Source: an uncultured Sulfurovum sp. (lineage in GTDB: Bacteria; Campylobacterota; Campylobacteria; Campylobacterales; Sulfurovaceae). Taken from it: a stretch of 8,026 nucleotides of DNA. The DNA is taken from contig CALDBH010000099.1 of NCBI GenBank assembly GCA_937938065.1, positions 1 through 8,026 of the forward strand. Reading direction: 5' to 3'. The position numbers and the translations under genes are program-made. The notes beneath the pieces were generated by a model. That model saw nothing but the letters and a program-made list of their open reading frames with translations. It had not been told where the DNA came from and did not search any database. This document shows, piece after piece, positions 1 through 6,486 of this stretch (the first letter of the stretch is position 1; every line of letters starts with the position of its first letter).

Positions 1-1344
1 TTCAAAAGTCTTAAAGAGCGTTTTTATGAGCACGGTATAAAAGTAGCCAAGCTTGACAGGTTCTCCACGACCAAAGAGAAAAATGCAACGCTCAAAGGGC
101 TGGCAGAAGGAACTATAGACGTGGTTGTAGGGACACATGCCTTACTGAAAGCCAAATTTAAAAACCTTGCGCTTGTTATCATCGATGAAGAGCATAAGTT
201 TGGTGTCAAGCAAAAAGAGGCGCTCAAAGAGATATCTATTGATGTGCATCTGCTTTCCATGTCTGCAACACCGATTCCTAGAAGTCTGAACCTTGCTATG
301 TCTGAAGTTAAGTCTTTTTCTGAAATCCTCACACCTCCTACGGAACGTCAAGGGGTACGTACTTTTGTGAAGAGTTATGATGATAAAGTCATCAAAGAAG
401 CCATACTCCGTGAGATGCGCCGTGGTGGACAGATATTTTATGTCTTTAACTCCATTGCCGGGATAGAAGAGAAGAAAAAAGTACTTTTAAAACTCTTGCC
501 AAAACTTCGTATCGCGGTCCTTCACTCCAAGATATCAGCCAAAGAGACAGAAGATGAGATGATGCTTTTTGAAGATGGTGAGTATGATGTACTGCTCTCT
601 ACATCTATCGTAGAATCAGGTATCCATATGCCTCATGCCAATACAATGATCGTCGATGGTGCAGACAATTTTGGTATTGCAGACCTGCATCAGCTTCGTG
701 GTCGTGTAGGACGTGGAGGTAAAGAGGGGTATTGCTACTTTATGGTCACAGACAAAGAGCGTTTGACAGACAATGCAAAACGCCGCCTGCTTGCACTTGA
801 ATCACACTCTGATCTGGGGAGTGGGGCTGTACTGGCCTTTCATGACCTAGAGATACGCGGTGGAGGAAACATCATCGGTGAAGCGCAGTCTGGACACATT
901 AAACAGATAGGATACTCACTCTATTTGAGAATGCTTGAAGATGCGATTAAAGAACTCTCCGGACAAGACAAAGAGGTGGCACAGAACATCGACATGAAAC
1001 TTTCTATCGATGCATACCTCAATGAAGAGCTTATAGAAGAAGACAGACTACGTCTGGAACTTTACCGACGTCTCTCTTTATGTGAAAGTATAGGGGAAGT
1101 ATATGAGATAGAAACAGAGATAGCAGACCGCTTTGGAAAACTCGATGTGATCACCAGACAGTTCATCGATGTTATTGTGATGAAGGTACTGGCAAGAGAA
1201 AAAGGCATTTCAAAGGTCTCATCTTATGGTGAAAATGTCTTTATTGAGTTTATTGATGAAAACAAAGAGAGAGTGGTACTCAAATCACGTAGTAAAGATG
1301 ATGATGATATCATCGCTACAGCGATGGGGTATTTGAAAACATAA
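1..1344 (+). CDS. mfd: Transcription-repair coupling factor Mfd, C-terminal part (5' truncated by the window)
   Basis: Mfd is a DNA translocase that removes RNA polymerase stalled at lesions and recruits the UvrABC excision machinery. The frame is open from base 1, so about 447 C-terminal residues are present and the UvrB-like and RNA-polymerase-interacting domains lie upstream. Counting window residues, visible superfamily 2 helicase motifs are GTHALL (44-49), the DEEH box (62-65) followed by KFGV, SATPIPR (88-94), the motif V region STSIVESGIH (200-209) and QLRGRVGR (231-238). The translocation (TRG) motif follows at about 281-315, starting HDLEIRGGGN and including QSGHI. The last ~110 residues, with AYLNEELIEEDRLRLELYRR, match the TRCF C-terminal (D7) autoinhibitory domain. 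DEEH plus the D7 domain separates it from RecG, which has the related helicase core. The stop is TAA at 1342-1344, with no clear terminator after it. A His occupies the usual Asp position of the GID in motif V, perhaps a lineage trait. Confidence 0.96.
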   Translation, partial: FKSLKERFYEHGIKVAKLDRFSTTKEKNATLKGLAEGTIDVVVGTHALLKAKFKNLALVIIDEEHKFGVKQKEALKEISIDVHLLSMSATPIPRSLNLAMSEVKSFSEILTPPTERQGVRTFVKSYDDKVIKEAILREMRRGGQIFYVFNSIAGIEEKKKVLLKLLPKLRIAVLHSKISAKETEDEMMLFEDGEYDVLLSTSIVESGIHMPHANTMIVDGADNFGIADLHQLRGRVGRGGKEGYCYFMVTDKERLTDNAKRRLLALESHSDLGSGAVLAFHDLEIRGGGNIIGEAQSGHIKQIGYSLYLRMLEDAIKELSGQDKEVAQNIDMKLSIDAYLNEELIEEDRLRLELYRRLSLCESIGEVYEIETEIADRFGKLDVITRQFIDVIVMKVLAREKGISKVSSYGENVFIEFIDENKERVVLKSRSKDDDDIIATAMGYLKT

Positions 1345-1362
1345 TTTTATCAGCATGTACTA

Positions 1363-1393
1363 ATTAACCTAATATTATACTTAAGTATATAGT
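1363..1393 (+). promoter_or_regulatory. Probable promoter/operator region of the two-component operon
   Basis: The 64-base gap after mfd is strongly AT-rich and holds several promoter-like elements. ATTAACC occurs at 1363-1369, the same heptamer found twice upstream of moxR, and a 5/7 match (ATTATAC) follows 11 bases on at 1374-1380. Two -10 candidates are TATACT at 1376-1381 and TATAGT at 1388-1393. The first leaves the more comfortable leader. A perfect 14-bp palindrome, TATACTTAAGTATA, spans 1376-1389 and overlaps the first -10 box, so it could be an operator. No -35 box is convincing, which is common in Campylobacterota. The exact start site is unresolved. Confidence 0.5.
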
Positions 1394-1408
1394 TTATGAA
1401 AGGGATAT

Positions 1409-2569
1409 ATGAATTTTTTTGAATCAGAAATATTAAAAGGTAAATATTTCCCTTACAAGAGTCGTGATAGACTAAGAGCAACCATGGTCAACTTGTTTAT
1501 TTTGGCTGGTGCTTTTGTGATGCTTCTCTATGCTTATGAAAACCTAGTTCAAGGCTACTATGTCATGTTATCCGTTGAGCTGTTCATTATTTTGATCTTG
1601 ATGGTAGCCTATCTTGTATTTCCCCACTATGTCAACATCAATCATACGTCCTATATGATACTTGGGGCACTCACTTTTTTACTTTCTATGTCACTGATCG
1701 TTCCAGATCAAGACCCTGAACTTTCACTCTTCTGGTTGGCTGCTTTACCTATATTTGTTTTCTTTTTTCTAGGGGTGGAAAAAGGTATCAGATGGAGTAC
1801 GAACATGTTTATTGTTTTACTCTTTATACCTTTGGTTTCTTATTTGACAGGGGTACAGTTTGTCTATGAATGGGAACTGCTTTCTCAAATTGTTTTAGGA
1901 TATTTGGTCGTTTCGTATATGCTCTACATCATTGAAAGTGAACGAAGTTCTTATGAAGAGAGATTGAACATCGCACTTGAAGAGAATAAAATACTTTTTA
2001 AAGAAGTTCACCATCGTACAAAAAATAATATGCAGGTAGTGATGAGTTTACTTGAAAGCCAATCTTTTAAAATCGATGATCCTAAATACAAAAAAATGTT
2101 TGAGACACATGTAGACAGGTTAAAAGCGATGAGCTTGATGCATAAAAATCTTTACACCAATCACAGTTATGAAGAAGTAGATATCCAAGAGTACCTGGAA
2201 GAGATAGCACAAAATTTACAGACATATACAGAGTATAATATTCGTACAGATATAGACCCAATCATTATAGATATGAGAATAGCCATGAACATTGGTCTCA
2301 TTTTTAATGAGGCCGTGACCAATGCCATTGAACATGCTTTTGACGGAGATAAAGGGAATATTGATATCTCCTTTAAACAATTAGGTGAACGATATAGTTT
2401 ATGTATTCAAGACGACGGTAAGGGTTTTGATACTTCATTAACATACAAATCTTTGGGTTTGACCCTCATCAAAGACCTAAGTGTCACCTTACCTCATAGC
2501 AAGATTAATATAGAGGGCCAAAACGGTACGAAGATACAGATCTATTTTGATAAAGAGGAGCATGTATAA
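1409..2569 (+). CDS. Six-pass membrane sensor histidine kinase, HisKA_2 type
   Basis: This is a probable membrane sensor that phosphorylates the response regulator encoded next. The 386-residue protein has six predicted membrane segments at about 26-43, 49-71, 79-98, 107-124, 131-147 and 157-175, with only short loops and no sizeable extracytoplasmic domain. A signal might therefore be sensed in or near the membrane (inference). A short linker, probably coiled coil (176-195), leads to a HisKA_2 dimerization domain with EVHHRTKNN at 199-207; H201 is the likely phospho-acceptor by family comparison. The ATPase domain shows the N box NEAVTNAIEHA (300-310), the G1 box DDGKG (335-339), SLGLTLIKDL (348-357) and a terminal NGT motif (372-374), all intact. 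The ATG at 1409 has AAGGG at 1400-1404, a rather short spacing. Its TAA stop shares one base with the next ATG, implying translational coupling. The ligand cannot be told from sequence. Confidence 0.9.
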   Translation: MNFFESEILKGKYFPYKSRDRLRATMVNLFILAGAFVMLLYAYENLVQGYYVMLSVELFIILILMVAYLVFPHYVNINHTSYMILGALTFLLSMSLIVPDQDPELSLFWLAALPIFVFFFLGVEKGIRWSTNMFIVLLFIPLVSYLTGVQFVYEWELLSQIVLGYLVVSYMLYIIESERSSYEERLNIALEENKILFKEVHHRTKNNMQVVMSLLESQSFKIDDPKYKKMFETHVDRLKAMSLMHKNLYTNHSYEEVDIQEYLEEIAQNLQTYTEYNIRTDIDPIIIDMRIAMNIGLIFNEAVTNAIEHAFDGDKGNIDISFKQLGERYSLCIQDDGKGFDTSLTYKSLGLTLIKDLSVTLPHSKINIEGQNGTKIQIYFDKEEHV

Positions 2570-3282
2570 TGAGTTTACCTCAAAATATTGTGATAGTTGA
2601 AGATGAGGTGATCACACAGCGTTATTTACAAGATATACTTGTGAACAATCATATAAATGTATCGGGTTGTTTCGATAATGCATTAGATACGTTAGAGGCA
2701 CTTAAAAATATAAACTGTGACATGATCTTAATGGATATAAACATCAAAGGGTCAATGGATGGCATCCAGTTATCCAAAAAAATTTTAGAAAAGTATACAT
2801 TTCCTATCGTCTTCATTACCGCACACAATGATGATGCAACACTTGAAGAGCTACTGGAACTTGCACCGTATGGTTTTATAAGTAAACCATTTTCAAGTAA
2901 AGAGATACTTGTTACATTGAAGATCGCATATAAGAGATATTTGATACATAGTGAAGTATCTAAAGTAAAAACAAGTGACGAACCTACAGATATCATCATC
3001 AATGATTACTATACATACTCACGAAATGTATCTGTATTGTATTACGATGGACAAGCAATTAAATTGAATAAAAAGCAAGGGCAACTTTTAGAGATCTTAA
3101 GTAAAAATATCAATCATACGGTAGAATATGATACGCTTATTTCACAGCTATGGGAAGATGATACAGTAGCAGATTCTACCCTGCGTACTTTAGTCTATTC
3201 TATCCGTAAATTGCTTCCTGATCTACCTATCGTTTCTCATAGTAAAGTAGGGTATTCACTACAAAGTTCTCATTCACTTTAG
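2569..3282 (+). CDS. Response regulator: receiver domain plus OmpR/PhoB-type winged helix
   Basis: This 237-residue protein is a DNA-binding response regulator and the likely partner of the preceding kinase. The receiver domain covers about residues 5-125, with acidic pocket residues E11 and D12, phospho-acceptor D56 in the MDIN motif, T84 and K106 in the KPF motif. The style of the receiver, with ITAHNDDATLEE and APYGFISKPF, resembles receivers that usually partner HisKA_2 kinases and often lack a DNA-binding output. Here a short linker leads to a winged-helix domain at about 150-233. It shows LNKKQGQLLEILSKN, the recognition-helix region DSTLRTLVYSIRKLL (about 202-216) and the wing VGYSL (227-231), typical of the OmpR/PhoB Trans_reg_C family. 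The ATG overlaps the kinase stop as TAATG, and GAGGAG at 2555-2560 serves as ribosome binding site. Targets are unknown; repeats upstream of moxR and of the kinase gene are candidates. Confidence 0.9.
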   Translation: MSLPQNIVIVEDEVITQRYLQDILVNNHINVSGCFDNALDTLEALKNINCDMILMDINIKGSMDGIQLSKKILEKYTFPIVFITAHNDDATLEELLELAPYGFISKPFSSKEILVTLKIAYKRYLIHSEVSKVKTSDEPTDIIINDYYTYSRNVSVLYYDGQAIKLNKKQGQLLEILSKNINHTVEYDTLISQLWEDDTVADSTLRTLVYSIRKLLPDLPIVSHSKVGYSLQSSHSL

Positions 3283-3313
3283 ATTCGATGGTTATTTCCG
3301 ACAACACTCAATT

Positions 3314-3331
3314 ATTAACCTTCAATTAACC
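3314..3331 (+). promoter_or_regulatory. Tandem heptamer operator candidate (ATTAACC x2, 11-bp pitch) upstream of moxR
   Basis: Two identical ATTAACC heptamers, at 3314-3320 and 3325-3331, are separated by four bases, giving an 18-base box with one-helical-turn pitch. This is the arrangement bound by tandem dimers of OmpR/PhoB-family regulators, such as the 7+4+7 Pho box. The box ends nine bases before a TATACT -10 element, where such activator sites usually replace the -35. The heptamer was seen elsewhere in the window only upstream of the kinase gene (1363-1369). Binding by the neighbouring response regulator is inferred, not shown. Confidence 0.5.
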
Positions 3332-3340
3332 TCACAAAAG

Positions 3341-3346
3341 TATACT
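3341..3346 (+). promoter_or_regulatory. -10 element of the moxR-bat operon promoter
   Basis: TATACT differs from the TATAAT consensus at one position and lies in the only sizeable gap before the operon. Transcription would start near 3352-3354, giving a leader of about 20 bases. No recognisable -35 hexamer sits at the normal distance; the tandem ATTAACC box occupies that place, suggesting activator dependence. The assignment rests on pattern and position only. Confidence 0.5.
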
Positions 3347-3367
3347 TTCTACATAAAAATGTAGGAG
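3346..3367 (+). promoter_or_regulatory. Inverted repeat covering the predicted moxR transcription start and ribosome binding site
   Basis: CTACAT (3349-3354) and ATGTAG (3359-3364) are perfect inverted repeats around an AAAA loop. In RNA the stem can extend by U-G, U-A and U-G pairs to 3346 and 3367, which would bury the AGGAG ribosome binding site (3363-3367). AGGAG is six bases before the TTG start of moxR. If transcription starts near 3352 most of the left arm is absent, so the hairpin could form only in transcripts reading in from upstream. It may instead be a DNA operator, or chance. Confidence 0.4.
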
Positions 3368-3373
3368 AGTAAT

Positions 3374-4321
3374 TTGAGTCAAATCATAGAAAATATCAAA
3401 ACAGAAATTTCTAAAGTACTTGTAGGACAAGACAAAATGGTCGAAGGGCTTTTGGCAGGTTTACTTTGTCGTGGTCATATACTTCTAGAAGGTGTTCCAG
3501 GACTTGCAAAAACCACAGCGGTCAATGCTCTTGCAAAGACACTTGGTTTAGATTTTAAGCGTGTACAGTTTACCCCTGATTTACTTCCTTCTGACATTAT
3601 AGGTACTGAGATCTATGATCCTTCTAACAATACATTTAAGATCAAACAAGGTCCTGTTTTTACCAACCTTTTACTTGCCGATGAAATTAACCGTGCCCCA
3701 GCCAAAGTGCAATCTGCACTACTAGAAGTGATGCAGGAGAGACAAGTCACTATAGGTGATGAAACATTCAAAATTGACCTTCCTTTCTTGGTTATGGCAA
3801 CACAAAATCCTGTTGAACAAGAAGGTGCTTATGAACTCCCTGAAGCACAGCTTGACAGATTTATGATGAAAGTGGTTGTGGGTTACAACACAAAAGAAGA
3901 AGAGTTGGAGATTGCAAGACGTGCTGCAAATAACAGTTTTGGTGACATACAACAAGTAGCAAGCATTGAGGATCTCAATAAAATCAGAGAAGAAGCACTC
4001 CAGGTACATATGGATGAAGAGATAGAAGCGTATATCATAGAACTTGTAGCTGCGACACGTGATCCTAAAGCATATGGTCTTGAAGAACTTGAAGCCTATA
4101 TAGAGTTTGGAGCAAGTCCTCGTGCGAGTATCGATATGTATAAGGCAGCGCGTGCGATCGCTTACTTGAAAGGGCAGGATTATGTCTCACCTATAGAGAT
4201 AGCATATATCGCTAAAGAGATCCTTCGTCACCGTATCATACTCTCTTATGAAGCACAGGCGGAAGAAGTGACACAAGATGAGATTATAGAGAAGATTTTA
4301 GCAGCAGTTCCAATTCCGTAG
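3374..4321 (+). CDS. moxR: MoxR-family AAA+ ATPase
   Basis: MoxR proteins are cytoplasmic AAA+ ATPases thought to act like chaperones on VWA-domain partners, often by aiding complex maturation or metal insertion. This one has the usual family length, 315 residues. Motifs include Walker A GVPGLAKT (40-47), Walker B LLLADEINRAP (99-109, with D103 and E104), sensor 1 ATQNP (142-146), the arginine-finger region DRF (161-163) and sensor 2 GASPRA (247-252, R250). The C-terminal lid domain is complete. The start is TTG at 3374, with AGGAG six bases upstream; the first in-frame ATG is residue 22, too late because it would remove the conserved N-terminal helix. It is the first gene of a close-packed operon whose VWA products are its expected clients. 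All catalytic residues seem present, so the protein should be active. Confidence 0.95.
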   Translation: MSQIIENIKTEISKVLVGQDKMVEGLLAGLLCRGHILLEGVPGLAKTTAVNALAKTLGLDFKRVQFTPDLLPSDIIGTEIYDPSNNTFKIKQGPVFTNLLLADEINRAPAKVQSALLEVMQERQVTIGDETFKIDLPFLVMATQNPVEQEGAYELPEAQLDRFMMKVVVGYNTKEEELEIARRAANNSFGDIQQVASIEDLNKIREEALQVHMDEEIEAYIIELVAATRDPKAYGLEELEAYIEFGASPRASIDMYKAARAIAYLKGQDYVSPIEIAYIAKEILRHRIILSYEAQAEEVTQDEIIEKILAAVPIP

Positions 4322-4330
4322 GTATCAATT

Positions 4331-5158
4331 TTGAACAAAGCTGTAAAAAAAATTATTCTCAAAACCAAAAAGCAAGTCTATGGAGATATGCTGGGAAACA
4401 ATGCATCACTCTTCCAGGGTGAAGGCTTTGAATTCGCAGAACTCCGTGAGTATGTCTATGGTGATGATGTTCGTAAGATAGACTGGAAGACGACAGCAAA
4501 GCTGGGAAAGCCTTTTGTAAAAATTTACAAGGAAGAGCGAGAGCTTAACGTCGTGGTGGTTTCGATGCTTGGCGGGTCTGTCTATTTTGGAACCGTCAAA
4601 CAAAAGTCGGATATTATGGCAGAAGTCGTCGCTACACTTGGTTTTTCAGCTGTAAAGAATGCTGACTTGTTTTCACATATGGTTTTTGCAGATAAACTGT
4701 ATGATGTCAGTAAAGCAAGTAAAAAACTCTTTTCCGTACATAAAGCAGTGGAAGATGTAGTTGAGTTTAATCCTATAGGAAAAGAGGGTGATTTCTCTGC
4801 TTTGATAGAAACATTGCATAACCGTTTGAAAAAGAAGTCTTTGCTTTTCATCGTGTCTGATTTTGTGGGAGATATAGACTTGAAGTTACTGAGTAAAAAA
4901 CATGATGTGTTTGCAGTGATGGTACGTGATAAATTTGAAGAAGACCCTTCTGAACTGGGTTATCTTAGACTGATAGACATGGAGACCAAACAGAGTTTTG
5001 AGGGTGATGTGGACAGTGCTACACTCAAGAACTATAAAAAAGCACTGCATGATAATGATGAAAAACTCTACAAGCAGTTTAAAAAACAGGGTGTACGGTT
5101 TACAAAGATCTATACGCATGAAGAACCGGCACTTAAGCTGATGAAAAGAATGAGGTAA
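4331..5158 (+). CDS. DUF58 protein of the MoxR/Bat locus
   Basis: DUF58 proteins accompany MoxR ATPases and have a VWA-like fold; their precise biochemical role is not established. This 275-residue protein carries the family signature at about 30-60: GEGFEF, LREYVYGDDVRKIDW and KTTAKLGKP. It has no membrane segment, so it is a short cytoplasmic form compared with DUF58 members that have two N-terminal helices. The VWA-like core starts at about 73, and SDF (176-178) represents the later conserved strand. The first metal-site motif, normally DxSxSM before FG, reads as VSMLGGSVYFG (77-87), lacking the aspartate, so the metal site looks degenerate. The start is TTG at 4331, nine bases after the moxR stop; TAGG overlapping that stop gives a weak ribosome binding site. 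The next ATG (residue 20) would also keep the signature, so the exact start is less sure than the family. Confidence 0.9.
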   Translation: MNKAVKKIILKTKKQVYGDMLGNNASLFQGEGFEFAELREYVYGDDVRKIDWKTTAKLGKPFVKIYKEERELNVVVVSMLGGSVYFGTVKQKSDIMAEVVATLGFSAVKNADLFSHMVFADKLYDVSKASKKLFSVHKAVEDVVEFNPIGKEGDFSALIETLHNRLKKKSLLFIVSDFVGDIDLKLLSKKHDVFAVMVRDKFEEDPSELGYLRLIDMETKQSFEGDVDSATLKNYKKALHDNDEKLYKQFKKQGVRFTKIYTHEEPALKLMKRMR

Positions 5159-5163
5159 CAGAG

Positions 5164-5580
5164 ATGGATACAAATCAAACAGCAAATATCAATGAACAGC
5201 TTAGAGATATTAAACCCTTACTTGATATACCGGACAGTTCTTATTATATCTATTGGGGGTTGATCGACCTTGCTATTTTCTTAGGAGTGGCTATTGTGTT
5301 TTTTATAGCGAAGAAACTTTGGGATAACAGAAAGATCAATCTTGCAAAAGGCTATCTTGAATCCATTAAAAAGATAGACTGGAACGATACCAAAAAGTCT
5401 GCCTATGAAGCCACACACTATGCAAGACTTTTAGCTACAGATGAGAGGCGAAAAGAACTTTTTTCTCAACTAGAACCTATGCTTGAACAGTATAAATATA
5501 AAAAAGAGGTAGATGAAGTAGATCAAGATACGAAAAACAAATTTAACCTTTATGTGCAGGTGGCTGATGAGTCAGTTTAG
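5164..5580 (+). CDS. Small DUF4381-like membrane protein of the Bat operon
   Basis: This 138-residue protein has one predicted membrane helix at about 31-50, preceded by LRDIKPLLDIPDSSYYIYWG. That resembles the LRDI...P...WWP region at the start of DUF4381 proteins, which occupy the same place between DUF58 and BatA genes in other bacteria. The rest is a charged, mostly helical, probably cytoplasmic domain (51-138). Its function is unknown; position suggests a membrane subunit or assembly partner of the VWA proteins. The ATG at 5164 follows the DUF58 stop by five bases, with GAGG at 5152-5155 as ribosome binding site. The 3' end overlaps batA by 14 bases, so the two are probably translationally coupled. 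The family call rests on short similarity plus context, and the C-terminal half carries no motif I recognise. Confidence 0.75.
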   Translation: MDTNQTANINEQLRDIKPLLDIPDSSYYIYWGLIDLAIFLGVAIVFFIAKKLWDNRKINLAKGYLESIKKIDWNDTKKSAYEATHYARLLATDERRKELFSQLEPMLEQYKYKKEVDEVDQDTKNKFNLYVQVADESV

Positions 5581-6484
5581 TTTTGAGTATCCATTCCTAT
5601 TAGGGGTAGTACTTCTTTTTATCATTTGCAGCATTTGGTGTAAGGAGAGAAGTCGTGCTATCTTTTTCCCTCATGTAAAAACACTGATGGCAAAAAGTGC
5701 AGGTAAGTCATCATTACTTTCCTGGTTAAAGTGGATAGGGATCACGGCTGCAGTGGTTGCTTTGGCCTCACCAGTGATCACAAAAAGTTACTCGAATACT
5801 AAAAAAGAGGGACGTGACATCGTACTTATTATCGATTCTAGTGATTCTATGCGACAGCGTGGATTTGATCCTTCTGACCTATGGAGAAATAAGTTTGATG
5901 TCGTAAAAGAGGTGGTAGGTGATTTTATAGAAAAGAGGGAGAATGACCGTATCGGTATGGTCACTTTTGCAGACGTAGCTTTTATTGCATCACCGCTTAC
6001 CTTTGAAAAAAAGTTTTTAACGGACATTACAAAAATGCAATCGATGGGTATGGCAGGTAAACGAACTGCGATCAATGATGCAGTGGTTCAGAGTTATAAT
6101 CTACTGAGTAAAAGCAAAGCCAAATCGAAGATAGCCATCTTATTGACAGATGGTATAGACAATATGAGTAAAGTGCCGTTTGGGGATGTTAAAAGCCTTA
6201 TAGAAAAGCGTAATATTAAACTCTATGCTATCGGTGTAGGGGATGCACGTGATTATAACGGAGAGTATCTTAAGGCACTTGCAGATGCGGGAAAAGGGTT
6301 GGCATTTGGTGCAAAAGATGCAACAACACTTTCTCAAATTTATGATGAGATAGACCAACTTGAAGCAACAAAGATTGATGATAAAAAGATAGTGCAACAT
6401 ACTTATCTGTATATATATCCGCTTTTTTTAGCCATACTGAGTCTGTTACTGTTCATCTATTTTAGAAACAGTAAGGGGGTCTAG
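5567..6484 (+). CDS. batA: BatA-like membrane-anchored von Willebrand factor A protein
   Basis: BatA-type proteins display a VWA domain on the cytoplasmic membrane and bind a divalent metal through a MIDAS site; they work with BatB and MoxR in poorly defined envelope or stress functions. Starting at ATG 5567 the protein has 305 residues (MSQFSFEYPF), matching the short N-terminus of its paralog BatB. Membrane segments lie at about 9-25, 52-70 and 281-299, with the VWA domain between the last two. The MIDAS site is complete: DSSDS (D90, S92, S94), T167 in GKRTAIND and D195 in LLTDG. An ATG at 5552 would add five residues but has no ribosome binding site; AGGTG at 5558-5562 is close before 5567. 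The reading frame overlaps the upstream gene by 14 bases, and batB follows after two bases. The alternative annotation is a generic VWA protein; the operon favours BatA. Confidence 0.92.
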   Translation: MSQFSFEYPFLLGVVLLFIICSIWCKERSRAIFFPHVKTLMAKSAGKSSLLSWLKWIGITAAVVALASPVITKSYSNTKKEGRDIVLIIDSSDSMRQRGFDPSDLWRNKFDVVKEVVGDFIEKRENDRIGMVTFADVAFIASPLTFEKKFLTDITKMQSMGMAGKRTAINDAVVQSYNLLSKSKAKSKIAILLTDGIDNMSKVPFGDVKSLIEKRNIKLYAIGVGDARDYNGEYLKALADAGKGLAFGAKDATTLSQIYDEIDQLEATKIDDKKIVQHTYLYIYPLFLAILSLLLFIYFRNSKGV

Positions 6485-6486
6485 AG

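Noticed and set aside
24..351. Two overlapping minus-strand frames within mfd
   Set aside because: No recognisable domains, no ribosome binding sites, and they lie entirely opposite a strongly conserved helicase region.
121..1344. Treating the GTG at 121 as a real start of a 407-residue protein
   Set aside because: The frame is open back to base 1 and the residues before it continue the helicase domain; the gene simply begins outside the window.
1345..1408. Rho-independent terminator after mfd
   Set aside because: The only dyad here (1376-1389) has no loop, no GC stem and no following T run; it is better read as a promoter or operator element.
2649..3002. Minus-strand frame of 117 residues opposite the response regulator
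   Set aside because: Serine-rich antisense translation of the receiver domain; low-complexity shadow without family features.
5552..5566. Earlier in-frame ATG for batA
   Set aside because: It has no ribosome binding site and adds MCRWL to an N-terminus that otherwise matches the BatA/BatB pattern. The ATG at 5567 has AGGTG just upstream, though at short spacing.
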